Notes: generated by a model not told the origin, from the letters alone. Counted from the first letter of the stretch, positions 44,051-58,800 are shown. The stretch: 64,000 bases of DNA from Coturnix japonica (GCF_001577835.2 NC_029526.1:6549761-6613760), one strand, 5' to 3'. A program made the numbers and translations.

Positions 44051-47000
44051 ATTGAGCTGGAAATTAAGTACATTTGTGATACTTTTAAGTGTTCTGGTTT
44101 TAATCCTCTTAGAAATCTGGTATTCCTTGTAGGGGTGGCATTAGCTTTGTCTGGTTATTTTTGTGTGTGTTTTTTTTATTTAAAAGATATGATATAATTC
44201 AGTAGGAAGAAAACTGAAGCAATTTCATTTAAAGTGATTATTCTGCTTGACAACTTAGTATTGTTTATTACTTGCCTCTAAAATAGGGTTCTGTTTCATA
44301 GAGAGTTGTTTTTCAAATATCATGTGCGGTTTTTGGGGTCAGGCTCCTGGGGTTTGAAAGGCAAGTACTTGTTTTGTAACTGCTGTGTGCTAGGTGTCTG
44401 CCTTGTCTGGTTGGTAAGTACTTAGGCCCTATTCTTATTTGGCCCATTATTCAGTGGAAAGAGAAAGTCAATATTTGTGATGTAGATTGGCATCTAGCAA
44501 CTGCTCACTGATATTCCCAAGACATGAGGATGTGTTGGTTAAATTTTATTCTCAACAGCTTTTATTGTCTTTTTAATTTATTTTTTAAATGTAGCTCCTT
44601 GCAGTATTGTCTTTAGACAGTTCATGTTATTTAACAAAGCAAAAGTGAGTGTGAAAAGATGAGCTGTTCTGGTAGAAATAAGTTTGGGAACGATATTCAA
44701 CAATAGCCATTGTGTTAAAATGGTATAATGCAATTTGAGCCCAAATTCTTACATTAATATGTATTTTTTTTTCTTTTTTTCAAAAAAGTAAAATAACCAA
44801 CAAAAATAAACTTCAAACTGTAGCACACTGAAGAATGGAGATGTGGGAAGCAGTTGCATGTGTAGGATCTGACATACTTGCCTTTTATCACTCTTCTAAG
44901 AAGAGGAGTGCACATAATGTCTCAGTTTTTTAGTCTTACTCATAGTTTTCGGTATCACTATTTTAACAGAATTTCTGCCACAGAGCTGATCTGTGGTTGG
45001 TAGCAGAGAATTTCATTCAAAAGCTAGGCTATTGAACTCACTGCTTACTAGACATTGCTTAAAGGAAGGAGCTGTGCTTTGAGTTATTTGAACCACAAGA
45101 GATGATTTACTTGCAAACTTCTTGCAAGCAGAAGCAGGAAACATGGAAAGCGGTTTTTAATCTTTAAGTTGCAATTGGGGTCCTTTTTAACGATGGTGGA
45201 ATGGGGTGGGTGTGGAAAAGCACTTAAACCACTAATCTGCATTTATCTTTATTCCAGTAAATGAGAATTTGCGAATGCAAGACCTACTTCCCTTCATCAT
45301 GTAAATTTCTGCTTTCCAGGGCTGTAGCCTGTCACAGATAAAAGTAGCAAGAACAGATGAGTAACTCTTAAGGATATAATGCATCATAACGGCTGTCTGC
45401 ATGGTAAGTTAAAGTCAGAATGATAAAAAGGAAGTTCTCATTTTGCAAATTTAAGCTATAGTCAGGTTTGTGTTGCTTCTGTTGCCAGACTGAGATTTAC
45501 TATGTTAAAAAGAGAGTAAGGGAAATACTACTATTGTCCAACTATTTGGTGCTCTAATCTGCTTTCCTACAGGTGCCTCTTTATTTTTACTCCTGTAAAT
45601 GGGGTAAATGTTCTTGTAATACAGGTTCTCTTCATCAGAGGAATGCAGCTGATGTTACATGTCATGTAAAGATTTCTACACTTGGACTGGTGCCTTCACT
45701 TTACTGCTAAGTACTGAAAAATACATTAATACCTCTCAAATGTGCAAGGCATTTTTTCCTCTTCATTGTTGGAGAATCTTGAACCAGTGATCAGTTTCTA
45801 GTTCTGTAGTACTTTTTGTTTTCTCCAGGTCTCGATTCTTTCCCAGTTGTGGTCGTTTTTCTTCCCTTGCTGGTTTCCAGTTTCTTTGCAGTAGCTGTGA
45901 TAGAAGGTGGTTGCTCCAAAAATATCCCGGGGAGGGGGTAGCTCTTTGCGAGTGGACCACAATGAATCTTGCAAAGCGAGAGTCCAGACTTGCATTTACC
46001 ACCAGTCAGAAACAGACCACTGTTTCCTATATAGATGGGGCACTTTGGAATCTTCCTAAAGCACTGGTAACTCTGTAACTGTAGTATCTCAAGGCAGATT
46101 TCTTGGAATATATTCAGCGATTGAACTGTAAGCTGTGTTGCATTTCAGGATTCAAGAGGTCTTTCTTTGTGTTGGAGATGGTCAAGGGATTAAAAAATAG
46201 CAGTAAATGATTGTAAATTATTGTTGTTGAATGTATTGCATCTCAGTCTACAAAACTGTAAAATAAAGTCAATGACAGCTAAATGATGACAGACTAAAAT
46301 CATCCTGTGTATTGCAAACTATATTTGTGCCTGTCTTTTTAGTATCTCTGACTTGGAAACTTTTTTTTTTCCCTTGTTTTTCCTGAGAAGCAAGAATAAC
46401 TACGTAACTCATCAGGAACTGATTTATGCAGTTTGTTTTTTGGTGATTAGTTTCAGTGTAAGATTTTAGGGCCTGCCCTGGAATGTTTATTTGGTTCAGT
46501 ATTACTTAATCTGCTTCATTGTATTTTGTAGCAGAAAGCTTCTTTGAGGAAGATTGCATTTTTTTTCCCCATTTACTTGAAAGAAGATAAAGTGTTTCAC
46601 AGCTATAAAGGATACTAACTCACTTATGCACCACCTTTATGCTAACCTACCTGCCTTGAGTTAATTAATGTTGCAAATTGAATGGTGTAGGATTTTACTG
46701 GAAAGCTGCCTTCTTGGAAACCACCATCTAGCAAGTTCTATTTTGTCACTTTGTTTATTATTATTTTTTTTCCTGATGAACAGTACTTCCCATGCTTCCT
46801 TTGTTTATGTATCTATATAATAATAGCATGTAAGACCATCAAGTGGGATCACAGTTTACATTCTGGCTTGGGGTTTCTCTGCATTTACTTTATTCTACTA
46901 CTAGGTGGCAGCCTTATTCTAAGGACAATTACTGTATATATTCAGGCATTGTTACTATGAAAAGAGCATTCAATTTCCTGTGGAAGTACACTGAAAGATA

Positions 47001-49954
47001 GTCACTTTTCTTTAGAACATCACTGGGAGGCTGTTAGTGTAAATAATTACATTAGTCCCTGTTTATGGGATCATAGATATGTAGTGTTCATTATTAGTGA
47101 GTGTTACAGCTGCAGTGGCATTTCCTTGCCTAGCAAAGGAAAGAAAGCAATCGTAGCTCATTCCTGATATGAGGAGACAGGGACCAGAGTGACTGGGTGG
47201 GAAAGCTATGTCTTGAAAAGAGCAGAACGTAGGGGGAGAAACACAAGAAAAGGGAGGGCAAGAAAGAGAATGGAGTTGGCGGTAATTGTGAGAAGTTGTC
47301 TGGAAACTGCATGGGAGAATGGTTAAACTATATAGAGCCAGAAAAGAATGGGATGAGAAGAATTAAGCAAGACTGTGTGAAAGCTGCTGGGAAAGAGGCA
47401 TGTAGGCCTTCTGTGATATAGCATGGGGAGAAAGCTGATTTCCTTATTTCTGGGACATAAATCTTGGCTGCAGGGGCTGTCTGTCTGAGCGTCCTCGACT
47501 TGTTGCTACCTGTAAGGTTGAGCTATGTGTGTAACATAGGATTTGTGCTATGCAGAAGTAAGATCCCTTCCCCAAAACTGTCCCCCTTTGTATAGAGAAG
47601 GCCTGAATCTGTTCTCTGTTGTACCTTCCTTGTGACTCCTAAAGCCAGGTTTTCTGTGTGATGTGGTGTGTTTTGACTGCAGAATTATCTGTGCATGTTT
47701 GCTATGAGGCAAAGCAGATAGAAACAGACTAAGGAAAAGTGACTGTGGTGGTTATAGCTATTTTTGAAGTGTACGCTGGTTAAGTTGGCTTTTGTGAGTT
47801 TATTCAGCTGCAGACGTTGTGCCCGCCCAATTTGGAGCAAAAAATAATGACGGAATGAAAGTTTTCTGACAGTTGTACCTGTGTGCCTACTTTGAAGACT
47901 TTCAATGCAGTGCAAATCTTTGCAGGCCAATGAAGTTAAAGCAGAATTAAATCTAGCCCAATAGATACTATTCTTTTAGAAATAAATAAATCAGCCTGCT
48001 TTAAAGCAATCTGCTGCTGTTTTTCTTCCAAAACAATGAGCTTGAGTACTGCAGTTTTAAAAATGGAATATAATTTATGAGCCTTCCAATCTTGGAGACA
48101 AGTCTATATGTAAATAGTATTTAAAATATAAAATGAATATTAATGAGATGGGGAGGCTGTCAGACCTACCCTTTAATACTAATCCATTGCAAGTGGAGCA
48201 GCTCTAGAAATGTGCTGATACTGGCACACAGACAAGCCAGGAGCTCATTGCTCTTAAAAGATCCTCATCAACCACAGTATTCGTAAACTTTTGAATACTT
48301 GTCCTGATCAGATACAGGAGGAACTCGAGCGTTTCTGGTATCATTACTCACTTGCTGATTTTATGTATTTTCCCCTGGGAGCATTCCTGTATGCTGGCAT
48401 TCTGTTCTAGTTTGTTGCGTGGATGGAAGAGTAGTGAAAGGGTAAGTTCTTGGTGGAGTTTGGAAATCTATTTTGGAAGGGAATTGTTAACCTTCAGGGA
48501 GATGTTTTCAGTATAGTCGTAGTGAGTTAAACTGGGTGACATCAGCGTCAGTAGTTCCCTATTTGTTATTATTAATAGATGACGAAAAGACTCTCAATTG
48601 CTAAATTAACTTAATAACTTTTAATATTAAGAAAGAAATTTCAGAGGCTAAAATTCTAGATACTTATTCCCTTTTCAGGGAGGAAGATACCTGTATTAAC
48701 TACCATGTTAACAGAAAGTTTTAGCTGTGCAACGTTGTTTAGGTTATAACTTAACTGAATGTGAGATGTTTGTGGAGCACTGAGCATCTTCCTGATCTGC
48801 AGAGCCTGGTGCAGGGAGATCAGTAGAAATTTTGATCTTCCATTTTACACTGTATTCAGTGCAGGAATTGGTGTCTGTCAGCAGCTGGCTGGGGAAGGTA
48901 ATGAAACTGAACAGCCTTGTAGCGTTACCTTTTTCCTTCTCTTAGTCTGTGCTTTGATTTGCAGTGATCTAGTTATCAAACACTGTTAGAGGAGTTTCTG
49001 GTGTGTGAGCATAGCAGATTCAAATAGTTGCTCTAGTAGCTAAATTGGTGTTGGCTGAAACTTGTGTTATTGTTGGAAAAGCTGTGTGTTTATTCTATAT
49101 GTAAATAACATTTCATGCCTACATTGTAATAACAGCACATTTTTTTGCCTCTTGCTTTCAGTTTTTCAGTACTGAGGAAAATGTAGTCTAGTATCCATTG
49201 TTTTCTGTCCTCAGCATTTAATCTTGTGAGGTGTGAGCTATTTGTTTACTGTGGGTTGAATGTTTTGTAGATGCTTTTGAGATCCTTCTGCAAACACAGT
49301 CCAGAATGTGCATCAGAAGACATGAAATGAAAAATGGGAGAGAAAAAACTGTTTCAGAAGATGAAATAAAGGAAAAGCAAAGCTAGCAAAGCGTATCATA
49401 ATTATATTCTTAGTATTGATGAGAATACTGCAGGAAGGTGTTGTTTTACACTATGGTTCTGTATTTAGATCTGTTAATAGGAGGTTGCAGGCTGAGCATT
49501 GCTTGTTCCCAACTGCTTGCCAAATTTCCTGAAGAATTCTCTTTGTCATGCAAGCTTTCCCTTATGGCATGGTGCTTACATGCTGTACATGCCTCTGCTG
49601 CCACGTTAAGTAATATCATCTCTTGATTAAATCCAGAGGAACAACATGATTATTTGTGCTACTGGAATAAGTCATAAATGCATTAGAAATGCATCTGTTT
49701 TTACCTCTGCATCTCCTGACTCAGGTTTTAAGTTCTACGCCTTTTTAATGGCTGTAATAATTGCTGTTTTAATGAGATCTGTAATTCATAGAAACAGTTA
49801 CATATGGAGGTGTAAAAACAAACAAAACTTGAGAGCAGTGTTTAAGAGCCTCATAGTGGTGTGGGCACACTTCTCTCCTGTTGAGAGTAGCTGGGTAGTG
49901 TTCCTTGTGTAAATGCCAGGAATACTGCTCTAAGGCCTGCAACAGACTTTTCAT

Positions 49955-50022
49955 ATCATAGGATGGCTTGAGTTAGAAGGGACCTTGAAGATCATCGAGT
50001 TCCAAACCCCATGCTAGGGGCA
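49955..50022 (-). repeat. CR1 LINE, 3' tail (antisense)
   Basis: ATCATAGGATGGCTTGAGTT, AGAAGGGACCTTGAAGATCA and TCGAGTTCCAAACCCC match the reverse complement of a CR1 end. Confidence 0.9.
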
Positions 50023-52618
50023 AAGTATGGAGGCAAAATGGCTCAGCAACAGTCTCACTACTTGGAAGACACAATTTTTTCTTGTACCACTATGTGGAGC
50101 TAGCTCATGTCTGAATAGTTTGAGGCAGTTTTGACTTTTGGGGCTGGTTCTGTCTTTTAAAGGTCTCATAGCAGGATATTAGACTACTAACCCTTTGGTA
50201 GAACTACCTCACCTCTGTGGGCTGCAGTCAAATTATCCTGCACCCCAGGCAACCCCTGGCCTTTTCACTTGTTTGTTGAATGGCCTGATAAACATTCCTT
50301 GCCAGGCAGTTTAAAAAAAAAAAGTTTCCAGCACAGTAAGCACAGCCATCTTATCCCTGGCTTTTGCCCCCATGACTCATTCGTCTTTATTCCTATTTTT
50401 GTCTGTAATTACATTAATTTTGTTTTGTTTTTAACAGCATGTTGGTTGTCTTGCTGTACAACTCCAGGTGAAAATGAAGCTCATGTTTTTGCTGTGAGAG
50501 GAGTAGCTGGTTCTCTACCCACACTTCTGGACCTGACATCTCTTAGTCCGTAATGATAAAGGTACTGTGTCTTATCCCTGTTACCTACGTATCTGTTTTA
50601 GAGGAGAGCTGATGTGCACTCATTCTGCAGTAACACACAATTATATTTTGGTTTAATCAGTGAAGGTGTGGTCCATGCTAAATCCAGATATTGCTCCCTA
50701 AGCAACTTGTCTGTCTGCGCAAATGTCACGGTCTACTCATTCCTGATATGAATTCTGATAGAGGATGAGTATTTGTCCTTTTTAGTTTATTCTTTTTGAT
50801 CCCAATGCTTCTGCCTTATAGCTTAAGAAATTTGTAATGGAAGAAATGTTTTCCTACAGTCATGTTTTGAAAACAAGTATCATCTGACAGTAATCAGTGT
50901 CACTGAACAAAGCGGTTAGAAAAACAACAGCCCTGTCACTACTTAGCTGACACAAACATGCTGTCCATGTTAGAACTAATGCAAAGTTAAGTATGGCAAA
51001 AATAAGTTAAGGAGCAGATAAATGCAAAAAAGGGACTCTTAAGTGACTTCTGGAGATTCAGATGTCATCTTCTGTTATGTTGCTTCTGTGTCTTACAGTA
51101 GCTGTTATCAGTAGTTCAGGAAGTGAGCTGCTGAGATGCAGATAAAATTTAGTACTGCTGATAAGGAAGTGAAATGATTGAAATGCCTGGTGTAGTGCTA
51201 GATAAGATGAAATGCCTAGTATATCACAGAAGCAAAATTCTAGCAAGATCCAGTGAGGCTGTACAGCCTAGAAGGCTTTAGGCTACCTGGGTGACCACCG
51301 TACAATCAAAACAAAATGGGAACTTTATACCAGGAAACCTCTCTGCACAGATCTCTTCGTTTAAGCATGGGAGGATTTTGTGTTTCCGATTACATCAAGA
51401 GGTTTACAGTAAGTATTTTGTTGTTCCCGTAGTTTGGAAGTAAAAATTGACTGGATGTGACAGTATTGGCTACTGTGCCTTTTGTGAAGTGGTGTGCGTT
51501 GGATGTTCTTAGCTGCTTTGTGCAGTGTTTTCGCTTGCAGAGCACCAGCTGATGTTGAGGAGGGGCTTCTGGAATGCTTTGTGCAGGCTTTGCCTTTGTA
51601 AAGAAATAAGTTCCTGTGAGAGCCTTGACACATTAAAACTTTTCATCCGAATGATGTGTTTGTATGATGTCTGACTGACATTCAGATTATATGGAAGTCA
51701 GTTGTTACAACTTTTGCTTTACTAATCATATGTCTGAGAACTATAAGACCATTAATATGTCAGGAAGGCTTACACAGGGTGATTTCGTGGGGACCCAAAT
51801 TCTGCATCAGCCCGTTTAAGCTAATGCGATCAACTGAAGCACTGTGTGCTTAACACCTCAAATGTGTGTTCTGTGGTAGGATGTAAAAGTTGTAAAAAGA
51901 ACGCTATTGAGGAAATGAAGTGAGTCTGTCTCCAAAAAAATACCATTTACTGACAGTCTACTAACACTGCAAAAAGAGGCAGATATTGAGACAGTACTGG
52001 TGGAACAGAGAATAGTAATCTACTTTTCCACCACTTTAAGCTATCCATCAAACAGTAGTGTTGAATGCTATCTGTAGAGTTAGGTTTTGGTTGCTATAGA
52101 TGCAGGGAGTCTGGGGAAAACAAAGCTTGTATTTCCTTCCATTTGCATGTTATTCTACTACTTAAAAAAACTTGAGCCTTTACCATCCAGGCAGAAGCAG
52201 AAACATAAACTTAAGCAAACTTAAAAAGAATACCATGCGATTCTGTGGTAAGGATGTTCAGTTAATGTTTTTTTAGGAAGCTGTGTTGTCATGCAAAACA
52301 AGCATTGCAGCAGATAGTGGGTTTTGTTGGTTTGCTGTTTGAAGAGGCCATTCTTTCAAAATTTTGAGGAAAGGATTGTCTCATAGGTCTTATGTGATAA
52401 TGGCTCTAATGGACTTTAATAAAGAGCTTGTATTTGTAGTTATCTTCATTCTCTAATGAGGCAGTAGACTAGGTGAACTAAATAAGATCTAGAAGAGTTG
52501 GAGAAATTAACAGATTTTCTTCAACAGATATAATTTTATTCCATTCTATGAATATATTAGATTCACTATGTAACATTATGGCCAACAGTACAATGTGATT
52601 TTAATCATATTGTTTGAA

Positions 52619-52641
52619 TTTATTGCATCATATGCAATAAA
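52619..52641. repeat. Perfect 10-bp inverted repeat
   Basis: TTTATTGCAT and ATGCAATAAA separated by CAT. The right arm includes AATAAA and the left half includes ATTGCATCA. Followed by a run of A and then G-runs. Confidence 0.9.
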
Positions 52642-55600
52642 AAAAAAATTTTACATCATATGGGGGGGGGGAGGGGTTATTGATTTATTGTCTATTTATA
52701 TTAGCAAAACAGGAAAAAAAAGATGGATTTAATTGAATACACTAATCAGCTGTTCTTCATATTGAACAGATAATGTTGTATTTAAATTGCTGATATTGAG
52801 CTTCTGGCTAAAGACAAGTCTTAAATATGAAATATGTGCTTGTGAATTTCTTTTAATTGCCTTTGTTTTTGACAAGACAAACTTCTGGACAATTAATTTT
52901 TGTTTGTTCCTGTGGAAATGAAAATAAAATGTATTCCAGGAAGAATTATAGGAATTGGCTTTAGAACCACAAAAGCAACTTACCCTGGGATTTATTTTTA
53001 TTTTTATTTTTTTTTTGGGACTAGTGATGTCTCAGGAAAAGATGATCAATACTGCAGTTATCTGTGTTGTTCTGTGGCTTAGCTCTCTGCAGCCCAGGAT
53101 TAGTATTTCTCAGTAACATGAAGGCTGTGCTGGAGTTCAGAATATCTAATTTCTCTCTAATTCATCTGTTGGGTGACTGAGTAATACTTTTATATTCAGT
53201 GACTCAGTTTCCCTTTCTTTATAACTGATGATAACGGTACTTCCCTTCTGAAAATGTATAAGGTCTAGAGGTAGAAACTGTCTTAGATTTAGTTTGATTT
53301 TTATAATTGGTTTTCCTTGTCCTCAATGAGCTAAGAATCAAAAGTATCTTGATTTTTGGTTGTTTTGTACTGGGTTGTTATCTCAGACCATCACACCAAA
53401 ACTCATTATGATTATCAATTGGGAAATTATTCTTTATGTTGTTCACAAAGCTAATAGTTCAATTTTATGCAACAGTATGAAAGGAAAGATGCTTTTGAAG
53501 AATACAACCAGCAGAAAAGCACATAAGATCAAATAGTGTCTTGGACCATGCATGCAACTTTTACTAGAACTGGTAAGAACTGCTTTAATCCAGGAACTTG
53601 CTATTAAGCGTAGTGAGATCTCTCTTCTCCTGCATGGAGTAGCAGCTTGTAAATTGGGTCTGAATCTGTTCTGGCAGGAGCTAGAGAGTGTATGTATTCT
53701 TTTAATATTACTTGTTGCAACTTGGAGCTTGTTGTTTGCTTGTTTGTTGACTGTAGTCTCTTTCTGGCTTAGACTTGATGATCTGCCCGCTTGCACTGAA
53801 GTGGTTGACTCAGCTGGTCCTGGTGATGTGGAAGGATTTGTAATGATAGTTGACTCTGAAAACTGATAAAAGTGTTTAGAGATTGCTTGAAAACTTGTGT
53901 TATTGCTCAGATATACAATGGAAGATGTCTCCTGTAGCTTATGCTTAAGCAGTAAGACAAAGGATTTGGTTGTTGAACTGATTTAAAGTTTTTGTTAGGA
54001 GAGATGGCAAAAGGTGTGTTCTAACACATCTGAAGATGGGGTTGCCTTTTGAAGATCTTTTGCGCATCTGGTATGAATGCTGCATTCTATGTATATTGTT
54101 TTTAGCTGGACATATAAACCTTTACCTAAAGGAATGTGAGTGGCTTAATTGCAGGTATTTGATTATCTGGGAAGAGACTGTAAAAACCACCAGCTTTTGT
54201 GCTTAAGTTCCCTTACTCTGAGTCCTTTTTTGAAGCAGAACTTGTCTTGAGGCTAAGCCTGAACTGATGTAGTTATTCCCGTGTTTGAATGACGTCAAAC
54301 CAAAATGTCAGAGAGATCAGAATCAGCAGGTGAATATAGCACAGAACAGACTTCATTATAGGAGAGATGACTATTTGTTCCATCTTAAATTTCCTTAATG
54401 TGGTATTTTGGTTATTACTGGAGAATGGCAATGTCAAGAAGTGCTCTTTTTAATAAATGAGTGAATTCCTCTGCTGTGTTTCTGGTTTAGATTTTCACCA
54501 AAAACAACCATTATTAGTAAGTTTCAACTGGGATGGAATTGTTTTCTTTGGAGTGTCTGGTATGATGCTATGTTTTGGTTCTGGGAGAAAATGATTATTG
54601 CAAATTACCAAGTTAGTGGTGTTGTGTGCGTTCTTCTCATAATCTTTTAAACCTGATTTTTAAAAAAAAATGTATATTTCCAAAGTAGGAAGGAAACAGA
54701 AGATAACAAGGCAGTGCCATTTGGTGATTCCCTCTTCTCTTACAAAGGCATGCTGCTCATAAAGCAGAGACTTTGAGGGCTCTGACAGAAAGCCAATGAT
54801 ATTCCAAGCCAGCAAGAATATTTGTGCTGGTTTTCCTTACGTTGGCGCAAATTCTGGGTTATGCATAGTCTTCCTCTGAAAAATTGACTGTCTAGAAATA
54901 ACACTTTCTTGTGCAACAGATCTGAGAGGCCTTATCTCATCACTTCAGTGGCAAGGATTTCCTTTAACTGTTTTTATTCCTACTGGCCTTACTGTGCAAC
55001 CAAGACTTACTCTTGTAAATGAGAAAGCATCTTGCAAATGAGAGGCAAAGCAATTTAATAGCGGGTTTGAATCAGCAGGCATTACTGGGAACTGACAGCA
55101 TTTGATGTAAAATCACTGAAATTCAGAAGAAGCAGAACCAGCAGCAGGACTTCTCTATTCGGTTTCCAAAGAGCTCTTTGCTGGAGGATGTGGAGGGATG
55201 GGAGACTTTACCAGTGGCAGCCTTCTGGTCCAGGCTGGTAAAATGTTTTGGTAGATGTTTGGATAAAAAAGAAAAGAATGGAAATTAAAAGCAGTGAGAC
55301 ATCTTAGTGCATTTTCTGTGGGCAACAGACTTGATGGTAAGAGGTCATGACTCGGGGTCAGTTGAATAAATGTGGACGGGCAACAGGTGCTTTCTTGGCC
55401 TCCTGAGAGGAAAGTAACCTGGAGGAAGAATGCAGGGGGTCTTGTTAAGCCGTGTGGGCGGGTGATAGACTGTTATCTAGAAATCTTGTTACTTTGATGT
55501 AAATTAAATGTCATAATTTTATCTGTTCAGCTATCTGCTGTCAGCTGCTTGACAGGGATGCATTAAGATATTCCTCATGATCTCAAGTTCCATTAATGTG

Positions 55601-57689
55601 TCCTTAGCCGCTGCCTATGAGCATTATGACTTACTGTGTTAACAGTTTTCTGTCACTAAACGTGCATAGAAAGGTAACAAAGAGTTTATGTAATGAATGT
55701 TCATACTATGTTGGGGTGATGCTGTAGTAAAGTGGAACTTTTGCCTGCTAGGCAGTATTTAAATGTGTCATGCTGGGGTCAGATGGGGAGACTGGTAGTG
55801 CTTTACAGACATTTGCACTATGCAGGTGGGTTTCAACCAACAGCTGACATGAATAATACATTAAATGTCAGGTTCTTGGCCTTTTAAAGCAGGTGTGGTC
55901 CAGTTCTTGGTAGGTCACTTTTTGTCTGATCACATCAGGAAGCCCCACTATTTCATGGACAGGTTTATCCAAGCTGTATGGCGTATTTTGACCTTGGAAG
56001 TTATTTTTCTATATTAAGTTGAAACCTGTTTTAGTACTTGTCATTTGTCCTGAGAATTGCTATCTTACTGAACCACTTTTCTGTGGATGTGATTTACTGT
56101 TTTTCGCGTGGCTGGGAAATGTGCTGTTTGTGGGAAGTTACTCACTGGTGGAGAGCTTAGTTTTGCAGAAGTTTATGTATCTTAAAGTTTAGCTACCTCT
56201 TCATTTGCTCAGGGGAGAATTAATTTTGTGTTCATGAGCAGCAGCGACTGGATATGGGTTAAGAAGGCTTTCAGCACAGCTTGAAAAGGTTGCCTGCTGG
56301 CCACTGAATATGTAAAGGATATTTATTAGGTTTTTTTGCATGAGTAACATTCAGTAGCTGTAGCCAAATTTTGAATTTGTCTGCTGTCTTTTCTTTTTTT
56401 TGTAGGGACTGAATGTTTACCACATCTGATTCTTCATCTTCTTAGAACTCTGAATTGCAACCTTTGCAAACTTCTCCATTTACCTGCATATTTTTAGTTG
56501 TCTCCAGTTATACTGTGTTACTGGAGGCAATGCAATAATCTAATGAGATGATCTGTTTGAGCAGCTGGTTTTAACCTCTGTGACATTTCTTGTTTGGGAT
56601 ATAAGCCTCTGGTATTACTTTAGTACATGCTGTAGATTTTTTTTTCTCCTCTGTTTAGTTCATCTTTGTTCCTATTGCAAATGTTTTTTTCATTCTTTTG
56701 TGTCAGAGCTAGCAAAGAGGGATCTTAGCTCAACTGCTGCATAGTAGATTCTTAAACCATTCTTTCTGTTGAATGCAAATGTTTCTCTTGTCTCCTGACA
56801 TCAGTCTTTCACAACTGGGAGTGTGTGTGGGACTGAAGCCAAAGTGGAATAAACTCTCATTTGCCTCTTGAGGATAGAAGATTCTTTGGCATCATCAGTT
56901 GAAGGTCACTTGTAGTTCTGGTTCTCCAGAATTTGTGTACTTTTTTTTCATGCTCTCCTGAGATACTTGATAGCCTGGAGATGTTTTAAAGATATTCTGA
57001 GATATTTTAAAGGTATCCCAAAAGTTTATTTCAGTTCAGCTCTTGATGGGATGAAGGTGCAGATGCAGTTTGCAGATGACCTGCAAACTCCAGATCACAG
57101 TGCTTATTTCCTAGTAATGGGAGACAAAGTATAAGAATCTTTTATTCTGAGTTTACATTCAGACTGTGATGTGGCTCGCCAGTTATATTTGCCAATGACA
57201 ATGTGGGGTGCATGAGCAGAGCTCTGCTATGCGCAGTGGTCCTGTGTTAAATTGCTGTTAATCATTACTTGTACAACACTTCACATTCTTCAGATGTAAT
57301 TTGGAAAGTATTGGACATGAAACAATTTCTGTAGCAGTGTCTGAATACAACACATTATATGCTATGGGTTCTTATAAAGTAAGGGCGAGTTTAATAGGTT
57401 AGAGTGTTTCTCAGAGTAAAAATACTTTTGTGTGTGGTATAAGGATGCATACACAGTGACTTGCAGTGTGTAAGTTTTAGTATTAAAAGACTGGAATCTG
57501 TCAATGAAACAATGTGCTCTCTTTGAGCTGCTTCAGTGAGATGTGAACATTAGGCACTAAATGGTCTGAACAAAAATTACCTTCTGCTGTAATTTAGAGC
57601 AAAAGGAATAAAAGATTTCTGCCTATACTTAAGTGTATTTTCACCCTGTAGTAGAAATGCTATGTCATGGCCTGAAGCAGTGATGGAGC

Positions 57690-57900
57690 TATTGGTGGGA
57701 AGGCAGCGCCCACCCAGGTGAGCTCAGGTGCATGCAATGTACCTGAGTGACTGGAAGGGGTGGAGCTAGGATGTGCCCCTTCACAGACCTCATTTAAGGG
57801 TTGGCAGTGGAGGTAAGGGTGTCTCTTGCTGGCTATTCCTGCCTACCTGAGGCCTTCAAAAAGTAAGCAGCTCTTTTCTTTCATTTCTGTATCCATGGCT
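57690..57900 (+). repeat. Dispersed LTR-like repeat, copy 3
   Basis: Contains the identical core AGACCTCATTTAAGGG (57785-57800) and a GTAAGCAGCT block downstream, as in copy 1. Upstream it reads GGAAGGGGTGGAGCT, echoing GAAGAGGTGGAGCCT in copy 1. Plus orientation. Family not identified; solo LTR suspected. Confidence 0.5.
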
Positions 57901-58781
57901 GCTGCATTTGGTCTAGTTCCCATTTGTTGCAGCCAAAGACTTTGCCACCCTGCTGTTATCATGCAATTATAGCTTTACTAAGACAAAACAATCAGTTGAA
58001 TTCATTTAGGACAGTTTTTCTTTGTGTGTTTAACAGCCTTTAAAAAGTTGGGAGAAGGAAGGGGGGGAAATTAAGTCACTTTGTGAGTGATGTTTTAAAT
58101 TTCTCACTATAGACCAACTGATGTTTCCTTTTTCTTTGTCCATCACCCTGCCTGTAATTTTGCAGGTCTTATACATCGCTACTTACATCCTGCTATGTGC
58201 CTGTATGTTGAACAGCTGTATCTGAATAGGAGTCAGCTTTGGCTGTCTTTTCTCTGCATGTACATTAGAGAATCCTAGCAAGGAGTATTCTCTTACAGAA
58301 GTGGCAAGGACTATTTACTTTCATAAAAGGGTAATTTTAATATTGTTACTACTGACTCTGTATTGCGTAGAGAAAGGATTTTAATTTCTGTGATGTCTTA
58401 TCTCATACAGTGAATTCATTTAAATAATTATGACTTCTTTTTGTATGCTCATTCTGAAAAATGGAAGGGATTGGAGACAAAGAGGTGCTCTGTATTGCGA
58501 AGCATTCAGGAGTGTGGAGATTGTGCAAGTATGAAATGACTGCTTTTCTGTTCTCTAGGGAATGTTGTAGACACACTAATGTAATTTAGAAGTGAAAGGA
58601 AGTCAGTAATAAATCCATAGTATGTCTAATTTAGTAATTTTGTTGGACTTGCTCTGTGTCCTCATAAAGACTTCTGCTTGCTTCACAAACACAGCCTGGG
58701 AGAAAGATATAATTTTAGAAGTTTCAGTTGACAAAGACACGCTGGTGCTGGATACGTATTTCAGATCCTTGTCATTGTACT

Positions 58782-58800
58782 CTATTTTTAAATTCAAGTG
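58782..58800 (+). promoter_or_regulatory. Adjacent MEF2 and NKX2-5 sites upstream of MYLK3
   Basis: CTATTTTTAA (58782-58791) is a perfect MEF2 consensus. Two bases later comes TCAAGTG (58794-58800), a high-affinity NKX2-5 site. A second NKX2-5 site in reverse, CACTTGA, lies at 59053-59059. Cardiac MLCK has been reported as an NKX2-5-dependent gene. The cluster lies about 550 bases before the MYLK3 ATG; regulatory activity is inferred. Confidence 0.45.

Larger units (their letters stand above)
44051..58781. other. Intergenic DNA between C16orf87 and MYLK3
   Basis: About 15 kb with no recognisable protein-coding exon. Open frames stay under 120 residues without homology. Recognised content is a CR1 tail at 49955, copy 3 of the LTR-like repeat at about 57690, an AATAAA-bearing palindrome at 52619, a G-run at 52661-52676, a T-rich array at about 52993-53018 and a CRE palindrome at 54290-54297. 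A 5' non-coding exon of MYLK3 or long C16orf87 3' UTR forms may lie here. Confidence 0.6.

Noticed and set aside
52622-52630. Third ATTGCATCA as another amino-acid-response element
   Set aside because: Falls inside an AT-rich palindrome far from any promoter and fits the roughly 0.5 exact copies expected by chance.
53443-53866. Opposed open frames of 104 and 117 codons
   Set aside because: Overlapping frames on both strands in AT-rich intergenic DNA, with hydrophobic random-looking translations.
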